A stretch of 64,000 bases of DNA from Paralithodes platypus (Eukaryota > Arthropoda > Malacostraca > Decapoda > Lithodidae): NCBI GenBank assembly GCA_032716605.1, contig CM064509.1:36786381-36850380 (forward strand), written 5' to 3'. The stretch's first letter is position 1, and every line of letters begins with the position of its first letter. The notes below the pieces were generated by a model, which was not told the DNA's origin, did no database searches, and worked only from the letters and a program-made list of their open reading frames with translations. This document shows positions 31,251 through 42,867 of the stretch, in pieces. The position numbers and the translations under genes were made by a program.

Positions 31251-32672
31251 TAAGGTTCTGACCACCCTCCAGGAAGTTGTGGGGGCGAGTTCAGGGGAGC
31301 AAAAGGTGATATCAGGATATGATGGGGTGTAGAGGGCTTAGTTGGGAGTATGGGTATGCTGATGAATGTTATTGAGGATATATACGTTGTCTGTTTGGTG
31401 TTGTAGGACCAGCCCTCTGTCTGTGTCGGGGTTGTCGACAAACCAGGCCGACGTCTTTGCATTGAAATCACCACCCAGGATGATGTGTGGGGTGTTTGTG
31501 ATGTGTTGTATTTGTGGTCTGTAATTATTTGGTACTGTAGGGGATGTTTGGGGAGGGATGTCTATGTTTATGATGGTAATGTTGTAGCTGTTGCCAGTGC
31601 ATATTTTAATTGATTGTATTTCTGTTGTGTTATCGTTTGGGAGGAGGAGGGATTTGGTATGTGCACTGGTGTCTATATATGTTATATCTTTGTGTACCAG
31701 GGTGATGAGTCCACCGCCAATGCCGACGGCCCGGTCTTGTCGTATGGTGGTGAAATTGTGAAATGTAGTTTTTTTTTGTGTTGTACGGAGTTTTGTTTCT
31801 TGTAAGATGGCAATGTGTATGTTGTGTTGTTTGATGAAATGTGTGAGTTTGTGTTTCTTTGTGTTGATGCCATCTATGTTTAGTTGAAGGATGTTAATGC
31901 TGTGTGTGCGGTGTATGTTGGGTGCTGCTGCACGAGGATGGGGTGGGGGTGGGGGAGGGGGAGGGGGTGTGGGGGGGGGTGGGGATTGGGGTGCAGGAGA
32001 TGTGGGTAGGAATGGATTAGATTGGGGTGTGGATGGGCTGGGTGGGTTGGGGAGGAGAGGTGGACGGGTTTTGGGAGTGGGAGTGGATGTTATGGGCAGG
32101 TTATGTGGGTTGGGGAGGAAAGGTGGACGGGTTTTAGGAGAGGGAGAGGATGGTATGGTATGGTTATGTGAGTTGGGGAGGAGAGGTGGACGGGCTTTAG
32201 GGGAGGGATTTGACTGGGAGAGAGAGGGGCATGAGGAACATGTCCAGGTGTTTATGTAGTGTTTCATGGAGGCAAGTGTTTTGCAGGTGAAATGGGTCAA
32301 GTTCCCACATGAGTTGCAGAGAACTGAACCCTTAGTTTGGCGGCTCGAAGTAATGGGTTTTGAGCAAGTTGGACATGTGTATGTGTAGGTGGGTCCTGGG
32401 TTGCTCTCAATGTCTCCGGCTAGAAGGAGTCTTCGAGAATTGACAGCCGGAGAGTCATTTCTCGGTGTAGGAAAAACTGTGTATTGTGTGTGTGCTCCAA
32501 AGACGCGAGCCCCCAGGGAGGGGGCAGGGGATAGTTGTGGCGGTTTGGCTCCCGGAAACTGCTCCCCACGGTTGGCAGCCTGCTGTCCTCCACTGTCGGT
32601 GATCTTGTCCCCGGGCGGGAGGGTCGGCAGCCATCCATGGTTAGTATTAGAAATACAAGAAATACAGGATCA
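31251..32672 (-). pseudogene. Non-LTR retrotransposon ORF2, 5' part: 2A-like, PHD-like finger, AP endonuclease
   Basis: A minus-strand frame open from ~32672 to 31338 (about 445 codons). It starts with a Pro/Gly-rich segment, then the 2A-like GDIESNPGP (32391-32417). A PHD-like finger follows (CPTCSKP, LCNSCGNLTHFTC, WTCSSCP; ~32225-32375), then a Pro-rich linker and the AP endonuclease (ILQLNIDGINTKKH, AILQETKL, GGDFNAKTSAW). A TAA at 31338-31340 interrupts the endonuclease; the same frame continues with SYPDITFCSPELA to the transposon border. No in-frame ATG was found near 32672, so the 5' end may be truncated. Confidence 0.82.
32391..32435 (-). other. 2A-like (StopGo) peptide in the LINE ORF
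   Basis: Encodes RRLLLAGDIESNPGP, matching the D-[VI]-E-x-N-P-G-P consensus of 2A peptides, where the ribosome skips the Gly-Pro bond. 2A-like sequences are known at the start of ORF2 in several non-LTR retrotransposons. Here it lies directly before the PHD-like finger and would release the upstream ~75-residue leader from the enzyme. Confidence 0.85.
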
Positions 32673-33177
32673 GGGGATAAAGGACATAAAAAAGGACGTT
32701 AGAGACAACAGGAAGGAAGAGAGGAAGATGGAAAAGAAACTGGGAAGTAACCAAGAACGGGAAGACACAGCAGAAACCCGAATGATTTGGACCAACGCAA
32801 TACAGGAGATCACCCCACCATTCAACGAAAAGGAGACCAAACATAGCAAATCAAAGAAACACCAAAAGACATCAAAGAGATGCCGCAGCCCAGAAGAACA
32901 CCGGAGAAGAAGCGAGCCAAACACAACCCCAACCTGGGTGCCCACCATATTCAAAAGAGAGTGTGCAGATCCTTCTCACTCACAGCGCAACCACACAGGC
33001 TGTGTCCATGCTGCAGGGGACGACCCCAAGTCCTTTAAATTGCCACACAACCCACATGCCCTTTTTACCTTCAGATTCCTCGCCCCTGCCTATGATGCTG
33101 AATGCGTGACTAGATGGGCGAAACCAGAGGTGGGGAGACAGGGTAGGATCGGAATAGCTGCTGATTCCAAGGTGTAG
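32673..33177 (+). other. Unassigned stretch with a Lys/Glu-rich plus-strand frame
   Basis: The 3' two-thirds of a 262-codon plus-strand ORF (32389-33177). Its first third is antisense to the LINE and so is not real. The rest has a Lys/Glu-rich helical stretch (DIKKDVRDNRKEERKMEKKL) that could be a coiled coil of an ORF1-type protein, but there is no start codon or second copy to support it. Confidence 0.25.
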
Positions 33178-33184
33178 CGTGTTC

Positions 33185-33760
33185 TGCCATACACTGGTCA
33201 GTGCAGTCTAACATCATCTAGCCCAAACTAAACTCCTGGTCTAAATTAATTACCCGTACACTGGTCAGTTCAAGAGATATATAGACTTGGAGCTTCCTGG
33301 ACTGTCCCACTTGCCTAAAAGACAGAAAAGGAAGAATTGAATAGCTTTAGCGACGACAGTTTGCCAGTACACTGGTCAGTGTAAACTCGAGTTCCTGTGC
33401 AGATTCTGGGTAATCAACTTACTGCCAGTACACTAGTCCGAGTAGTCTGTTTAATCCCAGTCCTCAGTTTTAACTTGCTGCCTGTACACTGGTCCTTATA
33501 GCCTGATATACTCAGACTTGGATAGTGACTTTCTGCTTGTACACTGGTTCATGCAGTTGGTCAAGACTCCCACTTTGGGTAAAGGTTGGTCACGTGTACA
33601 CTGGTTAGTGCAACCCCCAAACTCAAGCAGAGAAATTGTTAAGTGGACAGTTCACTGGTCCAAACCCCCTAATAGATTCTCTGGCCCAATGGTGAGGACA
33701 GCTTCCTAAACTCAAGAAGGGAGAATCATTAGGTGGACAGTACACTGGTCCGCATCACCT
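33185..33760 (+). repeat. Spaced TACACTGGTC repeat (9 copies)
   Basis: The decamer TACACTGGTC (or a one-base variant) occurs near 33190, 33257, 33366, 33427, 33485, 33539, 33596, 33651 and 33740, always in the same orientation at 54-109 bp spacing. The text between is only loosely similar. It is either an ancient tandem array of ~60-bp units with one conserved core or a series of binding sites. No ORF. Confidence 0.8.
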
Positions 33761-33779
33761 AGTGTAGATCTCTGACCCT

Positions 33780-34430
33780 CCATGCTTGATAAGGATACTG
33801 TTCTGTTTGGGCACCTGGACTTAAGTATAGGAGTTGCTAGATTGCTAGAAAACAAGTTTCATACTCCCTAGTAACTTCCCTGAGCCTTCTCCCCATTCAC
33901 CAATACCCAGATGGTAAGGAGTCAGCTGCAGCCTGTGATGAGTCCTGTTGGAGGACGTTGACGACGGACCGCCACTACCGACACTGACGTTGAAGCCTCT
34001 ACAAGGATGAGCCCAGGAGACCCGTAGATGTGGGACCACAACACCAGAACGAATAATTAGTTTTGCTGAAGGCTCCATAACAGACCTCCCTTCTAACTGG
34101 ATATGCCTCTATAGTTGAGGGCACAAAACACATTTGTCTGTCAATGTGAAGTAGAATATTTTGTGTATGTACTTTTTGTGAGACCATATGATAATATCTT
34201 ACTTACAACCACACACAACATTCAGTGACACACGTAAACTCAACCCCAGTAACACCTATATTTCCACGCCGTGACAGTCATTTTGTGATTATTTATTGGG
34301 TCTGCGAGCGAAATGAGAAACCTCTAGGGTTTACTCATGTTGTTGTTGTTGTTCTTCTTCTTGGTAGGGTGACGCTTATTAAAAAGTGCTATTTCTCGGT
34401 TAGTACTGAACCCAATTATATTTTTATCAC
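33780..34430. other. No gene recognised
   Basis: Short ORFs only. A (GTT/CTT)n tract lies at ~34342-34362. 'ggtagggtgacgcttattaaaaagtgc' at ~34365 belongs to the dispersed repeat described at 34290-34575. Confidence 0.4.
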
Positions 34431-34575
34431 ATGAATATACGCTGATCTATCCTCTAGGCTGTAACAGAAAACTTTATATATATATTTAGGCCTGGATGCC
34501 CCCAATCGCCACCTTCTGCAGTAGTACAACGTTTATTCAAAATTGTTTTTTCTCCGTTATTACCGAACCAAATTT
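34290..34575 (+). repeat. Dispersed 'CTCTAGGCTGTAACAGA' repeat, copies 1-2
   Basis: Units containing TCCTCTAGGCTGTAACAGA, then CCACCTTCTGCAGTAGT and TTACCGAACCAAATTTAA. Related units follow at 35640-35920 and a fragment at 40220-40260. Units are about 120-150 bp and in places tandem. Class unknown. Confidence 0.6.
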
Positions 34576-34580
34576 AACCT

Positions 34581-35010
34581 TTAACACTTAAAGAGCGGGG
34601 CCCAACTTAAGTCCGTATCTAAAAAGCAGCAAGTTAGGAGCATGACTGAGGCTTTTAAAGGGTTAAAATCGAGTGCAAATGGCAGGGAGGGCAGCAGGCC
34701 ACACGGCCGACACCCAGGGCTTACCGCCGCCCACTGACTCACGCTCCCTCTGTTCTCGAGAGGCCGGCAGTGTAGCCAGTAGTGAGCGTAGCTGGAAAAA
34801 ATATGCCGCTATACGCTAAACTCCCGTGTTGGTGGTACCACTGCATCAAAACGACGAGTGCTACGTAGCTCGTTCTAGTCTCATTTTGAAGCTTGTAGCG
34901 CCTAGCTTTTTGCTGAATACATTTCTTTTCATGCAGATACTTGATTGATCATTGAGGATGGCCTGAATATGCCCAAAATACCCCCCCAAAAACCGCTAGA
35001 CGAGGGTTAA
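34581..35010. mobile_element. TTAA-flanked MITE, family 2 (copy 3)
   Basis: About 430 bp. The left end is TTAACACTTAAAGAGCGG and the right end is CCGCTAGACGAGGGTTAA. The interior shares 'gaggcttttaaaggg', 'aaatcgagtgcaaatgg' and 'gcctgaatatgccc' with 23143-23584. The ends are intermediate between families 1 and 2. Confidence 0.7.
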
Positions 35011-35639
35011 ACAGCGAGTGTCCTCTATAGAGGATTTTGTGGTGGAATGCGAGCGTCCTCTATAGAGCCAACGCTTAAAAAAAACTTTTAAACCACCCAA
35101 GTGGCACTCAAAACAAAACAATATGTGATTAGGTGAGATAATCACCCTCCATTACTTGCTACCACTCCAACATATGTGTCACCCTCCCTTCCTTTTTCCC
35201 CTCTCCTCAATGATCAGCTATTTTTCCTTTTATTCCCCCTTTTATCGAGTAATTTTCTGCGCAGATTTCCCTCACGCAGTCTCTTAACACATGCGAGGCA
35301 GCTAGAGATCCTTGCAATGCAGAGACTTCTATTGCAAGCCCTCAGTGTCGCACTGGAGGTCAGAGAGTGAGGATGTTCGCTGCCTGGGCTCTAGCCTCTG
35401 TATATGACCAGGCGGTAATAATACGTCTTCTTCAACCCCAAAATGCTATTCTCACTTCTATAATTGCTCTTAAATGTTCATAATTATGTTCACATTAAAA
35501 GTAAAATAAGCACATATGGACAAGTAATAATGACATAATTGGTAAATATGGCCATTTTCGTCAGAAATGAAGCAAATACCTTCACACGGGGGGCACTTTG
35601 AAATACCATAGCTTCACAGTTTAAAGGTTAATCACCTTA
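35011..35639. other. No gene; short perfect palindromes at 35021-35070
   Basis: TCCTCTATAGAGGA (35021-35034) is a perfect 14-bp palindrome, and CCTCTATAGAG recurs 35 bp later. The remainder is unique-looking sequence with no supported ORF. Confidence 0.5.
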
Positions 35640-35920
35640 CATACCGGTATGCATATAAATTATCAACCTTCTAGGCTGTAACAGAGTCCTTAGTTTCAAT
35701 TCCGCCCTCGTCGCCCTCCAAATAACCACCTTCTGCAGTAGTGCGACGCTTATCAAAATTTGGTATTACTCAGTTACTACCGAACAAAATTTAATGAACT
35801 TATGCACGCATTTACTCGAACAATATCCTCTAGGCCGTAACGGGGCCCTTTTCTTAAATTTCGTTCTGGCTGCTTTGCTAATTGGCGCCTTCTGCGGTAG
35901 TGGTGAATAGTGAAATGGCC
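35640..35920 (+). repeat. Dispersed 'CTCTAGGCTGTAACAGA' repeat, copies 3-4
   Basis: Two tandem, diverged units: 'cttctaggctgtaacagagtcc ... ccaccttctgcagtagtgcgac' and 'cctctaggccgtaacgggg ... gcgccttctgcggtagtgg'. Confidence 0.65.
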
Positions 35921-36164
35921 ACCTGTTAGGAAATTGCTAAGGCATATTTCATAGAACTCCATATGCATAGACTCTTGCTTCATCTTCAGACTGTAAGAGG
36001 GCACATATAATATACTTCACCTTTAGTGGTTAATTACAGGGCCCCTTCTAAAAGAGTTGATGGAAAGTTTTATCGGCTGACGCCTTGACAACTTCGCCCC
36101 CGATCACCCAGCCTGCACTGCACCATCACCATCACCATGCAGCAATAGCAACGACTCCATGGAG

Positions 36165-37680
36165 CGGCCCCAAGAAAAATACCCAGCCACCTCTCAGTAT
36201 CCTAAATGCCCTATGCAAATGCATCCCAAAAACCTACCAGACATGGGGAAAATGCGACCCAAATGTAACCCCAATATCTTCCTGACCTCGCCGTCCACAA
36301 ACGCCCAACACCTTCACAACATCAACACCTACCTAGAGAACCAGCTGCAACCCATATAGCCTATATCATCCTGCAGCTTCAGGAAAAATCCAAACATCCA
36401 CCGTGCCCTTGACGTCCGGAGTAACCACGCACGGTACAATGCAGAAAAACAAGACACTACTCATGCTGTCCAACCCACAGGCAAGCAACCAGCCTGCAGG
36501 CTTTGATTCATTTTTTTGGATCCTTGAGAAGCGGTCCTAAGGCAGAAAAGACAAATACAATCTCTGAGGTTTGTAATAATATCCAATTTGGGCACCCTGA
36601 CTCACCCTGCTATTGTGCAGAGGATAACGGGCAGTCAAATTGCTCAGGTTTGAGCACTGACCGAGAAATTGCTGTTTTGAAGAAACCAAAGAAAAACCAA
36701 GACTCTGAAACTTACCAGAGCACTCAATTTGGGCGCCCTGACTCACCGTGCTATTGTACAGAGGATAACGGGCTGTCAAATTGGTGAGGTTTGAGCACTG
36801 ACCAAGAAATGTATGTGTTTGGGAAACAAGGAGCTCTTAGTGTTGCTTGTGTGAATTCCTCGGGAATTGCTGATCAACAACAAACGTCTCACAAGGACAA
36901 CCCTAGACTCTCTATGCAGTCTCTCCCTTGTTCTACTTTGCTCAGTACTAAAAGCAAAGTTAAACATTCAAGTGAAGGTATACGAGTTGCCACACCAATC
37001 CTACCTTCTACCCCCGGAGAGACTTTAGTCTCTTCTGGAGTAGTGGGGATGCCAGTCTATTCCCCCACGGCCAGTGTGAGTGAGTGCCGGAGAGCCAGCC
37101 ATGAGAGGAGAAAAACGAATGACCGTGCCAGACGAATCCTAGAACTGTTCGGACCAGAATCGAGCCTGGAGTGAGAGAATGAACTAAGTGACGCATGCCA
37201 TGTTCCTGAGTGTCGTGTGTCCTAGCCGGAGCCAGTGTTCCAAGAAAGTGCAGAAACCGCTCTTCCGTGCCTCTCCCGAGAAACTCCTTTAAGTGTCTTC
37301 TTTCAGTTTGTAGTGGTAACGTGATTGTTGTGAGGGTCTTGGCCCAGGTGTGCCAAGGATCTTCCATATACTTAACATAGTATTTGAGAGGGTGCTGTAC
37401 TCTCTCCCTTTTGCTTGCTCTCAGTCATCCGGTTTGTGGGAAACACAACACACCTATCCTACACCGGGTTTTGGTATCTATACTTCCTCAGATCCGGGCT
37501 CCTGTGATCCACAGGAGAGGAAATATAAGTAACTGATTTCACCATTACCTATACACACTGATACACATAATTCCAGATCACTTGCTGTACACCTAAGAGT
37601 ATGCGTTCCAAGTCACCAGAGTTCATGACAAAATATTTGAAGTCTCAAACGCAGAGTTGAATGCTTCTCAGTTATTGATT
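36165..37680 (+). repeat. Unclassified ORF-bearing repeat family, copy 1
   Basis: Similar over ~1.5 kb to 41555-43440 (same orientation). Shared blocks include 'gaaaaatacccagc', 'gtgagtgagtg', 'agttgaatgcttctcag' / 'agttaaatgcttatcag' and 'gatccgggctcc' / 'ggtccgggctcc'. It contains the ORF described at 36503-37174. No RT, integrase or LTR was seen, so the class is open. Confidence 0.65.
36503..37174 (+). pseudogene. Ser-rich ORF of the unclassified family, one stop codon
   Basis: One frame of ~224 codons with a single TGA at 36785-36787. A 47-residue unit is tandemly duplicated (36580-36668 and 36721-36809, sharing PDSPCYC-x-EDNG and GLSTD-x-E). The C-terminus has SVSECRRAS ... RRILELFGPESSLE, matched in copy 2 by SVSECPRVS ... 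KKILKLFGPEPSL. Function unknown; conservation of this basic/LFGPE tail across two diverged copies suggests a protein that was once under selection. Confidence 0.5.
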
Positions 37681-37762
37681 TATGCAATTATTAGTTACTT
37701 TTGATACTTAATTCATTCCATGTTGCCTTAATGATTTAGCATGTCCATATTATAATTGTGTA

Positions 37763-39071
37763 TTGTCACCATGGCTGTTTAACATGTTTAATATGTTTAT
37801 GGATGATTTTGTGAGGGAGATGAAAATGAGAACTATGGGAAGAGGATTGGGTTTAGTAGGAAAGAATGGTAGAGATTGGGAGTTGAATCAGTTGCTGTTC
37901 GCTGATGACACAGCATTGGTGGCGGATTCTGAGGAGAAATTGCAGCGGGTAGTCAAAGAGTTTGGAGTAGTTTGTGGGAGGAGGAAACTGAAGGTGAACA
38001 TCAATAAAAGTAAAGTGATGGTGTGTAAGACGGGTGATCGTAGGGTGAATCTAGATGTGAGGCTGGATGGGGAAATATTGGAACAAGTAGAGTGTTTTAA
38101 ATATCTAGGAGGATCAATAAGCAGGAGTGGATGTATGGAAATGGAGGTAAAACAGAGAGTGTGTGAAGGAAGGAAGGTTTTCGGAGCAATGGGAAGTATG
38201 TGGAAGACGAGAAATAAAAAGTGCAATTTATCCAGGAATTGTTGTGCCAACAGTGATGTATGGGGCTGAGACATGGGCTCTGAAGAAAAAGGAGAGAAGA
38301 ACGCTGGATGTGATGGAGATGAGGTGCTTGAGGAGTATGTGTGGAGTTACGGATTGAGGAATGAAGAGATACGTAGGAGAGTGGGGCAGCAGGAACATTT
38401 GTCAGCCAGAGTGGACAGAGGGGTGCTGAGCTGGTATGGTCATGTTGAACGAATGGGAGATGAAAGGCTTACAAAGAGAATATATGAGTCAGATACAAGG
38501 GGAGATAGAAGGGCAGGAAGACCCCCATTGAGATGGAGAGACTGTGTAAGAAAAGCTTTGGATGATAGAGGAATGACTATAGATCAGGCAAAAGAAGTGG
38601 TAGTAAACAGGAATGAATGGAGAATGCTTGTGAATAGTTGAGTGAACACGTGGTCATTTGGGGGAAGGGGTCGGGCGCAAGTTGGACTAGATAATAGTCC
38701 ATCAGGCGCCTGGCCCGGAGAGACGATTATTATGAAGGGTGCGCTTGGAAGTGTGGTGGGCGGGCTTGTGGCTTTGGCTCCGCTGCATGTCTGCCTGCCG
38801 AGATCGGAGCCTCTCCGGGTGGCCGGGGGCCGGGGGAGTGCTGGAGCGACCTTGGTGACCCTGGTCTCTGGGTATTCTCCTGGGTGACCTGGATGTGTGT
38901 GAATATTGTGTTTTGCCTGTGTTTGTTCGTTGTTTTGTCTTGTGTTTTGTGTTTTCCTGTTCTTGCTCTGTCTTGAGTCGGCCACCCCCAAGAAAAAAAA
39001 AATAATAATAATAATAAAATAGAGGAAAATAAAAATAAAAAATAGGAAAAGTGGGGATTGGGCCTGAGCAT

Positions 39072-39110
<39 letters not shown>
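37763..39110 (+). pseudogene. RTE-type LINE, 5'-truncated, RT C-terminal half
   Basis: Begins inside RT (LSPWLFNMF), then LLFADDTALVADS (FADD at 37898-37909) and VECFKYLGGSIS. A frameshift near 38215 follows, after which it resumes with VMYGAETWALKK and SWYGHVERMGDERL, then AGRPPLRWRDCVRKAL, and stops at 38639-38641. The 3' UTR ends in A-rich text and a (GATA)n tail (39073-39110). Endonuclease and the RT N-terminus are absent, as in a typical 5'-truncated LINE. 'LFNMFNMF' shows a 9-bp duplication. Confidence 0.9.
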
Positions 39111-39529
39111 TTATAATTCTAGGTAAACTTGTATTTTTTATTCACTTAAGATCGTCCTCTTGTATATTATTTTGTGTTACTAATATTATTGATCATTATC
39201 ACTGAACTTGCTTTAGTAATTTGCCTGTCGACCTTGAATCTCATTGAGTTGTTATACTCATTCTCTGCAGATCATCTTAGGACGATTTACTTGTATTAGA
39301 GGCCTATTGTCTCTGTTTTTAACTAACCAATTTTGTGTCCTTATTTGGCACCATTATTGACAATTTCTAGAGACATATTTCGAGCAGCCTTAGTTGAAGA
39401 TAACTGCACATTCCCAGTCCGGGAATAGCAATTAGAATATATCACATTTCGTAGAAACGTGGCATAACAGATAGGATATGCAACAGTGAGAAGTAATTCA
39501 ATTTTAGGAGGCAAATGGTAGAGCACATA

Positions 39530-40170
39530 CCTCCGCCAACGTAGGCGGAGCTACGCGTTTTCCAGAGTGCTCCTCTAATTACCTCCACCAAACAAAGTTT
39601 GACGGAGGTTATGTTTTTGCCTCCGTTTGTCTGATTGTGTGTAAAAATTATATCTCAAAAAGTTATTAACCGATAACCGCGAAATATAGGGAGCAGATAG
39701 GATATGCACCAAGGGATACGTAATTCAGTTTAGGAGTCAATCGGAAGAGCACAAATCTCTGTCAGCTTAGGCGGAGGTACGCACTTTCCAGAGTGCCCCT
39801 CATTGTTACCTCCCCCAACAAAGTTGAATGGAGGTTATCTTTTTGCCTTTGTTTGTCTGATTGTCTATAGATAAGATATCTCAAAAGTTATGAACCGATG
39901 ACCATTTGGTGAGCCGATAGGATACCGGTATGCTCAATAGAGCCCATACCTCCACCATCGTTGGTGGCTCTCAAAGTTATGAACCGATGACCATTTGGTG
40001 AGCAGATAGGATAACGGTATGCTCAATAGAGCCCATACCTCCACCACCGTTAGTGGCTCTCAAAGTTATGAACCGATGACCATTTGGTGAGCAGATAGGA
40101 CACCAGTATGCTCAATAGAGCCCATGCCTCCACCACCGTTGGTGGCTCTCAAAGTTATGAACCGATTTTC
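39530..40170. repeat. Dispersed repeat with an 89-bp tandem (3 copies)
   Basis: 39540-39840 contains two imperfect units (GCCTCCGTTTGTCTGATTGT ... TTTCCAGAGTGC). From ~39892 an 89-bp unit (GAACCGATGACCATTTGGTG...) repeats three times at 39892, 39981 and 40070, and starts again at 40159. The 'gttatgaaccgattttc' text is characteristic of widespread invertebrate repeats. No coding. Confidence 0.8.
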
Positions 40171-40269
40171 ACAAATTTTGGTGGTAGTTATAGAAGCAAA
40201 TTTGATGATCTTCCACATGTATATACTCTAATCTATTCCCTAGGCCGTAACAGAGCCTTTTTTTACATT

Positions 40270-40870
40270 TCTCCCAGTGTGCCGCGCCACACGCCTCGGA
40301 GTTAACACAGACGAGCGGATCATTAGTCCAGCTTGGACTTGTTATATTTACTGAATATACAAACTATAAATATACTCATATCACATATATCACATAATTT
40401 ATTATCCCTCTGAAGTTATCTTGTATCATTCCCCTCCAAATTTACGCATTTTGATGAATGCAAGCAAAACTCTATGCAAGTTCTATTCATAACAAATATA
40501 TATAACATTTTATATCATATTTGTCATTCTTTCATGGACTGCTTCAGGGAAATTGCAATCCATCATAAACTATAAACATCAATCATCAGTAGAACCAAGT
40601 ATATATTATAATGTATCTAACTTGGATATATTAGAGTACTCGACTTGTAGATATTAGTTAGAGAATTTTATGGCAAAACTATTTTCTGGAATTAATACTA
40701 TTTGCTACAAGCTAATTAGGACACCTAGATTAATGTACATGATGCTAGCAAGAAACAAATTACGTTAGCAGTTTATGCATGTTGCAGAATTTTGACTATC
40801 GCATTTCAATAGATTACACACAGGCTAGTTCACGTTACCTTCCCAACCTTCTAATTAATTGATAATTTAA
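40270..40870. other. No gene recognised
   Basis: AT-rich, with no ORF above background and no repeat match within the window apart from the fragment at 40220-40260. Confidence 0.45.
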
Positions 40871-40879
40871 GCAATTCCT

Positions 40880-41554
40880 CCGAGATGCGACGTACAAAAG
40901 AATTATAAAAAACCAGCAACGAAGCATCGCAGTCATCTCCATTAACCCCGTAACAGCCTGGTGTTGCAGAGCTTGCTACCACATCCACCACCACCACGCC
41001 ACCTAAAACGAACACGTACCAGCTCCAGCTCTGGGGTCGGGTTTTTCGTGGAAGGCGATGGTGAGATGCGACGTGCAAAAGAATTACCAAAAACCAGCAA
41101 CGAAGCATCGCCGTCATCAACTGCAACATCCGAGCAGCCAATCCGCATTACTACCATAGAAGAAAGGAGTGCAGCCATGTCATCCGGGTACCAACATGGC
41201 AACCAGCGAGACGGAGACAACATCCACAGGAGCCGAGCGGGAAAGGAGGGATTATTCTATTCCACTAATGCAGGACGGCCATCTTGGATCGAAAAGATTT
41301 TCACCTCCATTACAACCCATGCACAAGCTCAAACCTCGCCATATTCCACCCACAAGACCAACCCACGGGCGTGGACCAGCAGGAACAAGAAAAACCCTGT
41401 CTGCCACCGAATTGACCACACAAAAACAACGACGAAGTGAACCACACGTGGACAGAGCCGCCCATGACGCTTCAACACTTGTATCGTAATGTACCAAGTC
41501 AACACAACACCATATCACGCCCAAATGCAGCCACACTATAAACTCAAGGGTGTG
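40880..41554 (+). other. Region with a 50-bp direct repeat and a Ser/Thr-rich ORF
   Basis: GAGATGCGACGTACAAAAGA at 40882 recurs (GAGATGCGACGTGCAAAAGA) at 41062, each followed by 'aaccagcaacgaagcatcgc'. A 159-codon plus-strand ORF (40961-41440) crosses the second copy. It is unrecognised and may be the 5' part of the repeat family that follows. Confidence 0.35.
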
Positions 41555-41712
41555 CATCCGGGAAAAATACCCAGCAACTAATTTAACACCTAATTTCCCA
41601 GAACAACGAGGCGGAAATAAAGTACCAGACTTCGGGAAAATGCAACCCCTTTCTACCTCGAATATTTGTCAACCAAATTTCCCCACCTGCACGACTACTC
41701 AACCTACCTGAA

Positions 41713-42420
41713 ATGCAAATATCAACACGTGCACCTTGCTCTATAACCTCACGAACAAACGAGATGCCTACCGTGCCCTTGATGCCCATGCACAGGACAC
41801 CGCAGAAAAACAAGTCACTACTCACGCTGACCAACCCATCAGCAAGCATTCAGCCTGCTGGCTTAGATTCAATTTTTGAATCCTTTCCAAGTAGTCCTAG
41901 GGTAGAAAGGACAGTTACAAACGCTGAGGCTTGTTATCATAGACAATTTAGGTGTCTAGAGTCACCCAGTTATAACGCTGGAGGCCATGGAACACTGAAT
42001 CAACTAGGTTCGAGTACCGGTCGAGCAATTGCTCAGTTTAATAATTCAGACGTAACTCAGAAATTCAGGAGTTATTACGATCTTCCAAGATCTGTAATAT
42101 CACCTAATGAACTCAGTGTTTTGAGTACGAATCTGCCCCAACACTCTAAGGCCGGAATTGTCTTACAACACATTACTTGTTGTGAGGACCCCCACAAGCT
42201 TTCTGAACAGTCTCATTCTTGCCCTTCTTTGTCCAGTACTAAAGACGAAGTTAAGCCAGTGTGTGATCATTCGCAAAGTACCCCTACTAATAAGTCTAGC
42301 TTGCCTCTTTCTCCTGGAAAAACTTTTGTTGTTATTAAAGTAAGGGAAAAGTTACACAAAACCCACAGGTACAGCGTGAGTGAGTGTCCGAGAGTCAGCC
42401 AGAAGACGAGGAGAGAGTGA
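41713..42420 (+). CDS. Ser-rich ORF of the unclassified family, copy 2
   Basis: Ser/Thr/Pro-rich, with no catalytic motif, signal peptide or membrane span. Corresponds to the interrupted ORF at 36503-37174, sharing SVSEC-x-R and an internal QLGSSTGRAIAQF segment where copy 1 has its tandem unit. The true C-terminus lies in the next frame. Could be a gag-like or accessory protein of an unrecognised element; no function is claimed. Confidence 0.45.
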   Translation: MQISTRAPCSITSRTNEMPTVPLMPMHRTPQKNKSLLTLTNPSASIQPAGLDSIFESFPSSPRVERTVTNAEACYHRQFRCLESPSYNAGGHGTLNQLGSSTGRAIAQFNNSDVTQKFRSYYDLPRSVISPNELSVLSTNLPQHSKAGIVLQHITCCEDPHKLSEQSHSCPSLSSTKDEVKPVCDHSQSTPTNKSSLPLSPGKTFVVIKVREKLHKTHRYSVSECPRVSQKTRRE

Positions 42421-42867
42421 TCGAGTTAAGAAAATATTGAAGTTATTCGGTCCAGAACCTAGCCTGTGAGTGTGAGAGGGATATAAGTGACGCGTGCCTT
42501 GTCTCCTTACCTGACGTTGTTCCCAGACGTCCTGGAACTAAACTTCAAACCAGTGTCTCAACTCGTTCTACCGGCCCTCATCTAAATTGACTCCTTTAAG
42601 TGCCTCTCTCAGTTTCGTAGTGGTAACAGTGATTATTGTGAGGGTTTAGACACAGATATGCCAAGTTCTCTTATTTAATTAAATGTAAGCCTCTCCGAAA
42701 ACGTACTTTCCGTTACCATATCCTTTGATACCCATTTTCCCGTTTGCTGGGAAACAATACACACCTATACTACACTGGTAACATATACAGTATATATATA
42801 TTTCTACGGGTCCGGGCTCCCACGACTCACAGGAGAAGTGATATACATACAGTATATTGTTACTATA

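Noticed and set aside
32389..33177. 262-codon plus-strand protein
   Set aside because: Its first third is antisense to the LINE 2A/finger frame, which has recognisable motifs; the rest lacks support.
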